Below are positions 13,301-24,084 of a stretch of DNA of 64,000 bases, piece by piece. Position 1 is the stretch's first letter. The number at the start of each line of letters is the position of its first letter. The notes beneath the pieces are model-generated. The model was not told where the DNA came from and did no database searches. It was given only the letters and a program-made list of their open reading frames with translations. The stretch covers positions 14,922,275-14,986,274 of the forward strand of contig NC_092264.1 of NCBI RefSeq assembly GCF_036320965.1, read 5' to 3'. The translations under genes and the position numbers were made by a program. The stretch is from Panulirus ornatus. Lineage: Eukaryota > Arthropoda > Malacostraca > Decapoda > Palinuridae.

Positions 13301-16252
13301 GGATTACAAACTACATAATGGATTACAAACTACATAATGGATTACAAACTACATAATGGATTACAAACTACATAATGGATTACAAACTACATAATGGATT
13401 ACAAACTACATAATGGATTACAAACTACATAATGGATTACAAACTACATAATGGATTACAAACTACATAATGGATTACAAACTACATAATGGATTACAAA
13501 CTACATAATGGATTACAAACTACATAATGGATTACAAACTACATAATGGATTACAAACTACATAATGGATTACAAACTACATAATGGATTACAAACTACA
13601 TAATGGATTACAAACTACATAATGGATTACAAACTACATAATGGATTACAAACTACATAATGGATTACAAACTACATAATGGATTACAAACTACATAATG
13701 GATTACAAACTACATAATGGATTACAAACTACATAATGGATTACAAACTACATAATGGATTACAAACTACATAATGGATTACAAACTACATAATGGATTA
13801 CAAACTACATAATGGATTACAAACTACATAATGGATTACAAACTACATAATGGATTACAAACTACATAATGGATTACAAACTACATAATGGATTACAAAC
13901 TACATAATGGATTACAAACTACATAATGGATTACAAACTACATAATGGATTACAAACTACATAATGGATTACAAACTACATAATGGATTACAAACTACAT
14001 AATGGATTACAAACTACATAATGGATTACAAACTACATAATGGATTACAAACTACATAATGGATTACAAACTACATAATGGATTACAAACTACATAATGG
14101 ATTACAAACTACATAATGGATTACAAACTACATAATGGATTACAAACTACATAATGGATTACAAACTACATAATGGATTACAAACTACATAATGGATTAC
14201 AAACTACATAATGGATTACAAACTACATAATGGATTACAAACTACATAATGGATTACAAACTACATAATGGATTACAAACTACATAATGGATTACAAACT
14301 ACATAATGGATTACAAACTACATAATGGATTACAAACTACATAATGGATTACAAACTACATAATGGATTACAAACTACATAATGGATTACAAACTACATA
14401 ATGGATTACAAACTACATAATGGATTACAAACTACATAATGGATTACAAACTACATAATGGATTACAAACTACATAATGGATTACAAACTACATAATGGA
14501 TTACAAACTACATAATGGATTACAAACTACATAATGGATTACAAACTACATAATGGATTACAAACTACATAATGGATTACAAACTACATAATGGATTACA
14601 AACTACATAATGGATTACAAACTACATAATGGATTACAAACTACATAATGGATTACAAACTACATAATGGATTACAAACTACATAATGGATTACAAACTA
14701 CATAATGGATTACAAACTACATAATGGATTACAAACTACATAATGGATTACAAACTACATAATGGATTACAAACTACATAATGGATTACAAACTACATAA
14801 TGGATTACAAACTACATAATGGATTACAAACTACATAATGGATTACAAACTACATAATGGATTACAAACTACATAATGGATTACAAACTACATAATGGAT
14901 TACAAACTACATATGGGATTACAAACTACATAATGGATTACAAACTACATAATGGATTACAAACTACATAATGGATTACAAACTACATAATGGATTACAA
15001 ACTACATAATGGATTACAAACTACATAATGGGATTACAAACTACATAATGGATTACAAACTACATAATGGATTACAAACTACATAATGGATTACAAACTA
15101 CATAATGGATTACAAACTACATCTACATAATGGATTACAAACTACATAATGGATTACAAACTACATAATGGATTACAAACTACATAATGGATTACAAACT
15201 ACATAATGGATTACAAACTACATAATGGATTACAAACTACATAATGGATTACAAACTACATAATGGATTACAAACTACATAATGGATTACAAACTACATA
15301 ATGGATTACAAACTACATAATGGATTACAAACTACATAATGGATTACAAACTACATAATGGATTACAAACTACATAATGGATTACAAACTACATAATGGA
15401 TTACAAACTACATAATGGATTACAAACTACATAAATGGATTACAAAATACATAATGGATTACAAACTACAAATGGATATACAAACTACATAATGGATTAC
15501 AAACTACATAACGATTACAAACTACATATGGTTTAGAAACTACTAATGGATACAACCTACAAAGGATTACAAACTACATATGGATTACAAACTACATAAT
15601 GGATTACAAACTACATAATGGATTACAAACTACATAAAGGATTACAAACTACATATGGATTACAAACTACATAATGGATTACAAACTACATAATGGATTA
15701 CAAACTACATAATGGATTACAAACCTACATAATGGATTACAAACTACATAATGGATTACAAACTACATAATGGATTACAAACTACATAATGGATTACAAA
15801 CTACATAATGGATTACAAACTACATAATGGATTACAAACTACATAAAGGAATTACAAACTACATAATGGATTACAAACTACATAATGGATTACAAACTAC
15901 ATAATGGATTACAAACTACATAATGGATTACAAACTACATAATGGATTACAAACAACTACATAATGGATTACAAACTACATAATGGATTACAAACTACAT
16001 AATGGATTACAAACTACATAATGGATTACAAACTACATAATGGATTACAAACTACATAATGGATTACAAACTACATAATGGATTACAAACTACATAATGG
16101 ATTACAAACTACATAATGGATTACAAACTACATAATGGATTACAAACTACATAATGGATTACAAACTACATAATGGATTACAAACTACATAATGGATTAC
16201 AAACTACATAATGGATTACAAACTACATAATGGATTACAAACTACATTATGG
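10354..16252. repeat. 19-bp satellite array, about 310 copies
   Basis: The unit GGATTACAAACTACATAAT is repeated for about 5.9 kb in the e4-e5 intron. Copies between roughly 11300 and 14900 are almost identical. TTAGAAAC variants cluster at the 5' edge (10466-11280). Indels cluster at the 3' side (14910-15970, densest 15430-15660). This is the largest homogeneous array in the window. It holds no coding signal. Confidence 0.99.
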
Positions 16253-16304
16253 ATTATTATTATCGACGCACAACAGATCCCACTCATTTCTTGGCACCTT
16301 GCTG

Positions 16305-16307
<3 letters not shown>

Positions 16308-16347
<40 letters not shown>

Positions 16348-17240
16348 TAGACGACCTCTTGTTGTGAGTGTGAGTAGACAACCTCTTGTTGTGTGTGAGT
16401 AGACGACCTCTTGTTGTGAGTGTGAGTAGACAACCTCTTGTTGTGTGTATGAGTAGACAACCTCTTGTTGTGTGTGTGAGTAGACAACCTCTTGTTGTGT
16501 GTGAGTAGACGACCTCTTGTTGTGTGTGTGAGTAGACAACCTCTTGTTGTGTGTGTGAGTAGACAACCTCTTGTTGTGTGTGTGAGTAGACAACCTCTTG
16601 TTGTGTGTGTGTGAGTAGACAACCTCTTGTTGTGTGTGTGAGTAGACAACCTCTTGTTGTGTGTGTGAGTAGACAACCTCTTGTTGTGTGTGAGTAGACG
16701 ACCTCTTGTTGTGTGTGTGAGTAGACAACCTCTTGTTGTGTGTGTGAGTAGACAACCTCTTGTTGTGTGTGTGAGTAGACAACCTCTTGTTGTGTGTGAG
16801 TAGACGACCTCTTGTTGTGTGTGTGAGTAGACAACCTCTTGTTGTGTGTGTGAGTAGACAACCTCTTGTTGTGTGTGTGAGTAGACAACCTCTTGTTGTG
16901 TGTGTGAGTAGACAACCTCTTGTTATGTGTGAGTAGACGACCTCTTGTCGTGTGTGTGAGTAGACGACCTCTTGTCGTGTGTGTGAGTAGACAACCTCTT
17001 GTTGTGTGTGTGAGTAGACAACCTCTTGTTGTGTGTGTGAGTAGACGACCTCTTGTTGTGTGTGTGAGTAGACGACCTCTTGTTGTGTGTGTGAGTAGAT
17101 GACCTCTCGTTGTGTGTGTGAGTAGACGACCTCTTGTTGTGTGTGTGAGTAGACAACCTCTTGTTGTGTGTGAGTAGACGACCTCTTGTTGTGTGTGTGA
17201 GTAGACGACCTCTTGTTGTGTGTGTGAGTAGACGATCTTG
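16308..17240. repeat. (GT)n plus 27-bp minisatellite running into the e5 acceptor
   Basis: A GT run (16308-16345) continues into about 33 units with core GAGTAGACAACCTCTTGTTG followed by GTGTGTGT. The last unit degenerates into GAGTAGACGATCTTGTTGCAG, which is the e5 acceptor, so the acceptor itself appears to derive from or lie inside a repeat unit. The very long minus-strand frames here are repeat artefacts. Confidence 0.96.
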
Positions 17241-17246
17241 TTGCAG

Positions 17247-17333
17247 ACGACTGAGACGCCCATCCACTACGTGGCCACGTCGGGGAACGAGGCCGTGCTG
17301 GACGAAATGCTACGCTTCTCCCCACAAGATAAG
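17247..17333 (+). CDS. nompC: nompC exon e5: ankyrin half-repeat
   Basis: Acceptor TCTTGTTGCAG ends at 17246 and donor GTGAGT starts at 17334. Phase 0 at both ends; visible residues 194-222. It encodes TTETPIHYVATSGNEAVLDE then MLRFSPQDK, equivalent to the insect segment with ETAFHYCAVAGNNDVL. It is short (29 codons) and flanked on both sides by minisatellites. Confidence 0.92.
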
Positions 17334-17585
17334 GTGAGTCTGCCGCCCGCGCCACACACACGCAGGACAAGGTGAGTCTACCGCCCGCGCCACACACACG
17401 CAGGACAAGGTGAGTCTGCCGCCCGCGCCACACACACGCAGGACAAGGTGAGTCTACCGCCCGCGCCACACACACGCAGGACAAGGTGAGTCTACCGCCC
17501 GCGCCACACACACGCAGGACAAGGTGAGTCTGCCGCCCGCGCCACACACACGCAGGACAAGGTGAGTCTGCCGCCCGCGCAACAC
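17334..17585. repeat. 38-bp array carrying copies of the e5 splice donor
   Basis: Seven units start with GTGAGTCTGCCGCCCGCGCC (or CTACCG) and end with ACACACACGCAGGACAAG. The first is the true donor. Each later unit carries an acceptor-like ACGCAG, then GACAAG, then GTGAGT, which mimics the true exon end GATAAG before GTGAGT. Confidence 0.95.
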
Positions 17586-18189
17586 ACGCCCTTGATATCT
17601 CTCGCGTATGACAATACTGCTCAGACTCAGCCGTGAATCTTAGATCATTTTACGAAGAATTCCCTTTTTTTCATAAGTTTAGACGCGACACAAACTCCTA
17701 ACTCCTCAGAAAGGCGTCTAGGGCTGTGTTGTCACAACCCCGGCAGGAGCGTATACTGCAAAAGAATAAAGGGCAAGGGATGAATTCCTGCCATGTTTTC
17801 CCCAGGTGGGTTGCCGTTGAGAGAAGAGTCAGGTGAGCCACAGGGCGTCCTGCAGCAGCCAGCCGCCCTCGGTGTCACAACGTCAGACACCAGCCAGGTG
17901 TGGCCGTGGTCACAATCCTCAATTAATTTTCGCCCCATAACCGTGTCGTCCCTTACTGCAACACATCACAGCAATGTCTGTGGTATACCTTCTTAATCTG
18001 GTGGACTTAAACCTATCATTTAGTCTTAGGTTTCTGGCTTCTGTGTATTAATTGCCTGGAATTTTTAGTTAAGAGGAAAACGCATCATATATGGTGTGAC
18101 TTCTCACCTTAACTTGAAGGTGTGGATCACTAATGGTTGAGTTAATGGTAAGATCCGTATATCCAAAGACCGTCCCAAGTGTCGAGACG
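17586..18189. other. Unique intron sequence, e5-e6
   Basis: Non-repetitive intron of mixed composition. No exon-like open frame with splice signals and no conserved domain seen. Confidence 0.7.
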
Positions 18190-18199
18190 AGGTCATGGC

Positions 18200-18322
18200 T
18201 AGGCTTCCCCCACCTGGCCAATATTTAACAAGGCACAAAGCTAAGCTTACCCACCTGGCCAATATTTAACAAGGCACAAAGCTAAGCTTACCCACCTGGC
18301 CAATATTTAACAAGGCACAACG
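18200..18322. repeat. About 41-bp direct repeat, 3 copies
   Basis: CCACCTGGCCAATATTTAAC followed by AAGGCACAAAGCTAAGCTTA is repeated three times in the e5-e6 intron. Pyrimidine-rich unique sequence follows to about 18900. Confidence 0.9.
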
Positions 18323-18899
18323 TGTGTGTGTCTGGATCAACTTGACCAGTTGAACATGTTCGTGTACATGTACACCAAACTCGACTTATACAGTACGATA
18401 CCCTGACTCATGTTTAACTCATGTTTATTCATCTGTTCTCATCCATCTATCTCGACATTTTAATGAACAAATTTCGACATTTTTCTTCCTCAGTTATTTT
18501 CATTTTCTTTATTGTTTTATATTGATTCCTTTCATCATTTGCTTCGTCACATTTCCCATTTGTGGTCATGTTCAACCGTCAGTGGCTTTCTCAGTGTGTT
18601 CCATAGCCCATTCCTCATGTTCACATCTGTGTACTTCCAACCCACGTTCACTTTTAAATTTCATCTTCCATCATGTTAAATCCCTTCGTTTTCGTTCCTC
18701 ATGTTCGCTTCCATTCCTATCACTCCGTCACAATCAGTCAGTTTCAGATCTGGTCACTCCTCATGTTCATATGATACTTGTTACACCTTCCTCATGTTCA
18801 CCCATTACCCCTTCCTTGTCGCTCATTTGTCCTCCTCATTTCTTGTCATATTAACCACTTCTTCCAGACTCACTTTCACGACTGACATTTCATATTCAT

Positions 18900-20433
18900 T
18901 GATTTCACGTTAACTCCGAGTCCTTCCTACCTCACTTTCACCATCGATATGTTCATATTCACTGATTTCACAAGACCTTCCTACCTCACTTTCACCATCA
19001 ATACCTTCATATTCACTAATGTCACATTCACTTCGAAACCTTCCCACCTCACTTTCACCCCCGATATCTTCACTGAGGTCACATTCACACTGGGTGTTGT
19101 GTGTTGCTGGTCCACAGATCCAGACTTCTAAACCTTCCTACCTCACTTTCACCCCCGATATCTTCACTGAGGTCACATTCACACTGTGTGTTGTGTGTTG
19201 CTGGTCCACAGATCCAGACTTCGAAACCTTCCCACCTCACTTTCACCCCCGATATCTTCACTGAGGTCACATTCACACTGGGTGTTGTGTGTTGCTGGTC
19301 CACAGATCCAGACTTCGAAACCTTCCTACCTCACTTTCACCCCCGATATCTTCACTGAGGTCACATTCACACTGTGTGTTGTGTGTTGCTGGTCCACAGA
19401 TCCAGACTTCGAAACCTTCCCACCTCACTTTCACCCCCGGTATCTTCACTGAGGTCACATTCACACTGTGTGTTGTGTGTTGCTGGTCCACAGATCCAGA
19501 CTTCGAAACCTTCCCACCTCACTTTCACCCCCGGTATCTTCACTGAGGTCACATTCACACTGTGTGTTGTGTGTTGCTGGTCCACAGATCCAGACTTCGA
19601 AACCTTCCCACCTCACTTTCACCCCCGATATCTTCACTGAGGTCACATTCACACTGGGTGTTGTGTGTTGCTGGTCCACAGATCCAGACTTCGAAACCTT
19701 CCCACCTCACTTTCACCCCCGATATCTTCACTGAGGTCACATTCACACTGGGTGTTGTGTGTTGCTGGTCCACAGATCCAGACTTCGAAACCTTCCCACC
19801 TCACTTTCACCCCCGATATCTTCACTGAGGTCACATTCACACTGTGTGTTGTGTGTTGCTGGTCCACAGATCCAGACTTCGAAACCTTCCCACCTCACTT
19901 TCACCCCCGATATATTCACTGAGGTCACATTCACACTGTGTGTTGTGTGTTGCTGGTCCACAGATCCAGACTTCGAAACCTTCCCACCTCACTTTCACCC
20001 CCGATATCTTCACTGAGGTCACATTCACACTGTGTGTTGTGTGTTGCTGGTCCACAGATCCAGACTTCGAAACCTTCCCACCTCACTTTCACCCCCGATA
20101 TCTTCACTGAGGTCACATTCACACTGGGTGTTGTGTGTTGCTGGTCCACAGATCCAGACTTCTAAACCTTCCCACCTCACTTTCACCCCCGGTATCTTCA
20201 CTGAGGTCACATTCACACTGGGTGTTGTGTGTTGCTGGTCCACAGATCCAGACTTCTAAACCTTCCCACCTCACTTTCACCCCCGATATCTTCACTGAGG
20301 TCACATTCACACTGGGTGTTGTGTGTTGCTGGTCCACAGATCCAGACTTCGAAACCTTCCCACCTCACTTTCACCCCCGCTATCTTCACTGAGGTCACAT
20401 TCACACTGTGTGTTGTGTGTTGCTGGTCCACAG
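18900..20433. repeat. 94-bp array carrying copies of the e6 splice acceptor
   Basis: From about 19035 a 94-bp unit repeats about 15 times; 18900-19034 holds degenerate relatives. Each unit ends with GTTGCTGGTCCACAG and then ATCCAGACTT, a copy of the true e6 acceptor and first codons (TCCACAG, ATCCAGAAG). Decoy acceptors fall at 19117 plus multiples of 94, giving 14 decoys before the true one ending at 20433. The 72-88 residue frames in this stretch are artefacts of the repeat. Confidence 0.97.
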
Positions 20434-20610
20434 ATCCAGAAGTTGGTGAACATGCAGTCCTCGCGAGGCTGGTCCCCCTTGTTAAACGCAGCAGAACACG
20501 GTCACGAAGGCATCGTCTCCACCCTGCTCGACCACCACGCCAGGGTCGACGTCTTCGACAGCGAGGGCAAAGCGGCCCTCCACCTGGCGGCAGAGCACGG
20601 CTACAAGCTG
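20434..20610 (+). CDS. nompC: nompC exon e6: ankyrin repeats
   Basis: Acceptor CTGGTCCACAG ends at 20433 and donor GTGAGT starts at 20611. Phase 0 at both ends; visible residues 223-281. It encodes IQKLVNMQSSRGWSPLLNAA, then HHARVDVFDSEGK and AALHLAAEHGYKL. The segments closely match insect NompC (QSSVGWTPLL, NHARVDVFDTEG, ALHLAAERGY). It is flanked by a 94-bp acceptor array upstream and a 22-bp donor array downstream. Confidence 0.96.
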
Positions 20611-21215
20611 GTGAGTGTAGGGGTACAAGCTGGTGAGTGTAGGGGTACAAGCTGGTGAGTGTAGGGCTACAAGCTGGTGAGTGTAGGGCTACAAGCTGGT
20701 GAGTGTAGGGCTACAAGCTGGTGAGTGTAGGGGTACAAGCTGGTGAGTGTAGGGCTACAAGCTGGTGAGTGTAGGGCTACAAGCTGGTGAGTGTAGGGCT
20801 ACAAGCTGGTGAGTGTAGGGGTACAAGCTGGTGAGTGTAGGGCTACAAGCTGGTGAGTGTAGGGCTACAAGCTGGTGAGTGTAGGGCTACAAGCTGGTGA
20901 GTGTAGGGGTACAAGCTGATGAGTGTAGGACTACAAGCTGGTGAGTGTAGGGGTACAAGCTGGTGAGTGTAGGGCTACAAGCTGGTGAGTGTAGGGGTAC
21001 AAGCTGGTGAGTGTAGGACTACAAGCTGGTGAGTGTAGGGCTACAAGCTGGTGAGTGTAGGGCTACAAGCTGGTGAGTGTAGGGGTACAAGCTGGTGAGT
21101 GTAGGGCTACAAGCTGGTGAGTGTAGGGCTACAAGCTGGTGAGGGGCTACAAGCTGGTGAGTGTAGGGGTACAAGCTGATGAGTGTAGGACTACAAGCTG
21201 GTGAGCGTTAGGTTA
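20601..21215. repeat. 22-bp array carrying copies of the e6 splice donor
   Basis: The unit CTACAAGCTGGTGAGTGTAG plus GG repeats about 27 times. The first copy overlaps the last 10 nt of e6 (CTACAAGCTG) and its donor, so each repeat reproduces exon end plus donor. A few copies read GTAGGA, GGGGT or CTGATGAG. Confidence 0.97.
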
Positions 21216-21304
21216 CAAGCTAGGGGGTCCAGGGCTATGTATTCATCACGACAATTCTTTTCTTTTTCAACCAACATTGGTAAATACTTTTTTGTCTTTC
21301 TGTA

Positions 21305-21452
21305 GATAACTTCTACGTTGTCCACGGTATATAACTTCTACCCTATCTACGGTAGATAACCTCTACCTTCTCTACGGTAGATAACCTCTACCTTATCTAC
21401 GGTAGATAACTTCTACCTTATCTACGGTAGATAATCTCTACCTTATCTACGG
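21305..21452. repeat. 25-bp array with odd palindrome TATCTACGGTAGATA
   Basis: About 6 units of GGTAGATAACCTCTACCTTA then TCTAC. Each junction forms TATCTAC-G-GTAGATA, a 7-bp inverted repeat around one base. Confidence 0.9.
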
Positions 21453-21730
21453 TGTTCCACCACTATTCCTCCTCTTCCTTCATCCTATTCCACCACTATT
21501 CCTCCTCTTCCTTCATCCTATTCCACCACTATTCCTCCTCTTCCTTCACCCTATTCCACCACTATTCCTCCTCTTCCTTCATCCTATTCCACCACTATTC
21601 CTCCTCTTCCTTCACCCTATTCCAACACTATTCCTCCTCTTCCTTCATCCTATTTCAACACTATACCTCCTCTTCCTTCATCCTATTTCAACACTATTCC
21701 TCCTCTTCCTTCATCCTATTCCACAATTCC
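21453..21730. repeat. 33-bp pyrimidine-rich array upstream of e7
   Basis: About 8 units of TTCCACCACTATTCCTCCTC then TTCCTTCATCCTA. A short CA run (about 21767-21782) and a polypyrimidine stretch lead into the e7 acceptor. Confidence 0.93.
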
Positions 21731-21882
21731 TCCCCTCCCCCTCTTCAACTCCCTTCCCGTCACCACACACACACACACACACATTACCTCCCCTCCCCCG
21801 TCCTCTCCCGCCAGCGACCTCCACCTCCTTCTGTCTTGCCAGCACTACAAGGGGCGTCTCCCTCCTCCTCCTCCTGCCGCAG

Positions 21883-22035
21883 GTGTGCGACGCCCTCCTG
21901 ACCCACAAGGCCTTCGTCAACGCCCGCAGCATGTCGGGCCTGACGGCGCTTCACCTGGCAGCCATGAAGGGTTACAATGACCTGGTGCGCGCCCTCATCA
22001 CCACTCACCACGCCCAGAAGGAGGCTCTCACCCTG
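21883..22035 (+). CDS. nompC: nompC exon e7: ankyrin repeat
   Basis: Acceptor CTCCTGCCGCAG ends at 21882 and donor GTGAGT starts at 22036. Phase 0 at both ends; visible residues 282-332. It completes the e6 repeat with VCDALLTHKAFVNARS and adds GLTALHLAAMKGYNDLV. Insect NompC has VCDALLTNKAFINSKS and RTALHLAAMNGFTHLV at this place. Confidence 0.96.
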
Positions 22036-22079
22036 GTGAGTCACCAACACTCATCCCCGAACTCTCCCATGACTCAATC

Positions 22080-22560
22080 CTTCACGACTCACCTCCTCGT
22101 TCATCCTCACGACTCACCTCCTCGTTCATCCTCACGACTCACCTCCTCGTTTATCCTCACGACTCACCTTCTCGTTCATCCTCACGACTCACCTCCTCGT
22201 TCATCCTCACGACTTACCACGTCATTTACTCTCACGACTCACCTCCTCGTTCATCCTCACGACTCACCTCCTCGTTCATCCTCACGACTCACCACGTCAT
22301 TCAATCTCACGACTCACCTCCTCGTTCATCCTCACGACTCCCCTCGTCATTCACCCTCACGACTCACCTCGTGACTCACCCTCATTACTTATCTCGTCAT
22401 CCATCCTCATGATATCTCTCCTAACTCACCCTCATTACTCATCTCGTTATTTATCCTCACGACTCATCTCGTGACTCACCCTCATTACTCATCCCGTCAC
22501 TCATCCTCACGATTTATCTCGTGACTCATCCTCACGACTCATCTCGTGACTCATCCTCAC
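22080..22560. repeat. About 25-bp minisatellite
   Basis: About 19 units of CACGACTCACCTCCTCGTTC then ATCCT, more diverged towards the 3' end (TCATTACTCATCTCG). It fills most of the e7-e8 intron. Confidence 0.93.
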
Positions 22561-22591
22561 ATCTTGAATATCTTTTTTTTTTCCCGTACAG

Positions 22592-22792
22592 ACGAAGCAG
22601 ACGCCGCTGCACCTGGCAGCGGAGGCGGGTCAGCTGGAGGTGTGCGACACGTTGCTCCAGCTGGGGGCCGACACCAACGCGACCTCCGACGAAGGGCAGA
22701 AGGCTGTGCACGTAGCTGCCATGCGCAACAACTCCGAGGTGGTGAAGCTCTTCCTCAAGACCTCCCCTGACCTGGTCACCACTGCAGACAAG
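22592..22792 (+). CDS. nompC: nompC exon e8: two ankyrin repeats
   Basis: Acceptor TTTTCCCGTACAG ends at 22591 and donor GTGAGG starts at 22793. Phase 0 at both ends; visible residues 333-399. Signatures are KQTPLHLAAEAGQLEVCDTL and GQKAVHVAAMRNNSEVVKLF, then LKTSPDLVTTADK. Both match the insect order. Its last 27 nt are the seed of the downstream 44-bp array. Confidence 0.97.
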
Positions 22793-23604
22793 GTGAGGGA
22801 GGGACGTGGCCTGACCTGGTCACCACTGCAGACAAGGTGAGGGAGGGACGTGGCCTGACCTGGTCACCACTGCAGACAAGGTGAGGGAGGGACGTGGCCT
22901 GACCTGGTCACCACTGCAGACAAGGTGAGGGAGGGACGTGGCCTGACCTGGTCACCACTGCAGACAAGGTGAGGGAGGGACGTGGCCTGACCTGGTCACC
23001 ACTGCAGACAAGGTGAGGGAGGGACGTGGCCTGACCTGGTCACCACTGCAGACAAGGTGAGGGAGGGACGTGGCCTGACCTGGTCACCACTGCAGACAAG
23101 GTGAGGGAGGGACGTGGCCTGACCTGGTCACCACTGCAGACAAGGTGAGGGAGGGACGTGGCCTGACCTGGTCACCACTGCAGACAAGGTGAGGGAGGGA
23201 CGTGGCCTGACCTGGTCACCACTGCAGACAAGGTGAGGGAGGGACGTGGCCTGACCTGGTCACCACTGCAGACAAGGTGAGGGAGGGACGTGGCCTGACC
23301 TGGTCACCACTGCAGACAAGGTGAGGGAGGGACGTGGCCTGACCTGGTCACCACTGCAGACAAGGTGAGGGAGGGACGTGGCCTGACCTGGTCACCACTG
23401 CAGACAAGGTGAGGGAGGGACGTGGCCTGACCTGGTCACCACTGCAGACAAGGTGAGGGAGGGACGTGGCCTGACCTGGTCACCACTGCAGACAAGGTGA
23501 GGGAGGGACGTGGCCTGACCTGGTCACCACTGCAGACAAGGTGAGGGAGGGACGTGGCCTGACCTGGTCACCACTGCAGACAAGGTGAGGGAGGGACGTG
23601 GCCT
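22768..23604. repeat. 44-bp array copying the e8 exon end and donor
   Basis: About 19 near-perfect units (18 decoys) of ACCTGGTCACCACTGCAG, ACAAG, GTGAGGGAGGGACGTGG and CCTG. The first unit is the real end of e8. Each decoy therefore contains an acceptor-like CACTGCAG, five bases, and a copy of the donor. In-frame read-through from e8 stops at TGA within the second unit. Confidence 0.98.
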
Positions 23605-23609
23605 GGTAA

Positions 23610-23790
23610 TGGTAGTGGTAATGGTAGTGACAGTGTAAGTAGCTAGTAGAAGTCGTTGCTACTTAAAACATGCACTACCAATACTTCAGTCGTCACTAGT
23701 AGTAATGATAGTAAGACAGTGACAGTGTAAGTAGCTAGTAGAGGTCGCTGCTACTTAAACTTGCACTACTAATACTTCAGATACTTATAA
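23610..23790. repeat. About 90-bp direct duplication
   Basis: Two copies of a segment starting GTGACAGTGTAAGTAGCTAG and ending AATACTTCAG, about 6-8% diverged by eye, lie between the 44-bp array and e9. Confidence 0.85.
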
Positions 23791-23865
23791 TTTAAGTCCT
23801 GTTGTACCTGTTTCAGTTTGTGTGTATTCATGTTGGTGTATCATCCCCGCGCGCTCTCCCTGCAG

Positions 23866-24072
23866 GATGGGAATACCTGCGCCCACATCGCTGCGCTGCA
23901 GGGGTCGGTGGACGTGGTGCGCGAGCTGATGCGCCACAATCGGGGCGTCGTCATCAACGGCAAGAACCGCGTCGGGGAGTCCACGCCCCTGCACCTGGCT
24001 GCCGAGGGCGGCCACGCTAACCTCGTCAAGTTCCTGATCGAGAACGGCGCCTCTCCCAAGGCTGAGAACGGA
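23866..24072 (+). CDS. nompC: nompC exon e9: two ankyrin repeats
   Basis: Acceptor CTCCCTGCAG ends at 23865 and donor GTAAGT starts at 24073. Phase 0 at both ends; visible residues 400-468. It encodes DGNTCAHIAALQGSVDVV, then GESTPLHLAAEGGHANLVKF and LIENGASPKAENG. It is one of the best matches to insect NompC (DGNTCAHIAAMQGSVKVI). Confidence 0.97.
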
Positions 24073-24084
24073 GTAAGTCTCGTT

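Noticed and set aside
16216..17547. 443-residue open frame on the minus strand
   Set aside because: It is made of the 27-bp and 38-bp tandem units (THTHNKRSS-type repeats) and is antisense to a real nompC exon. No domain or splice structure.
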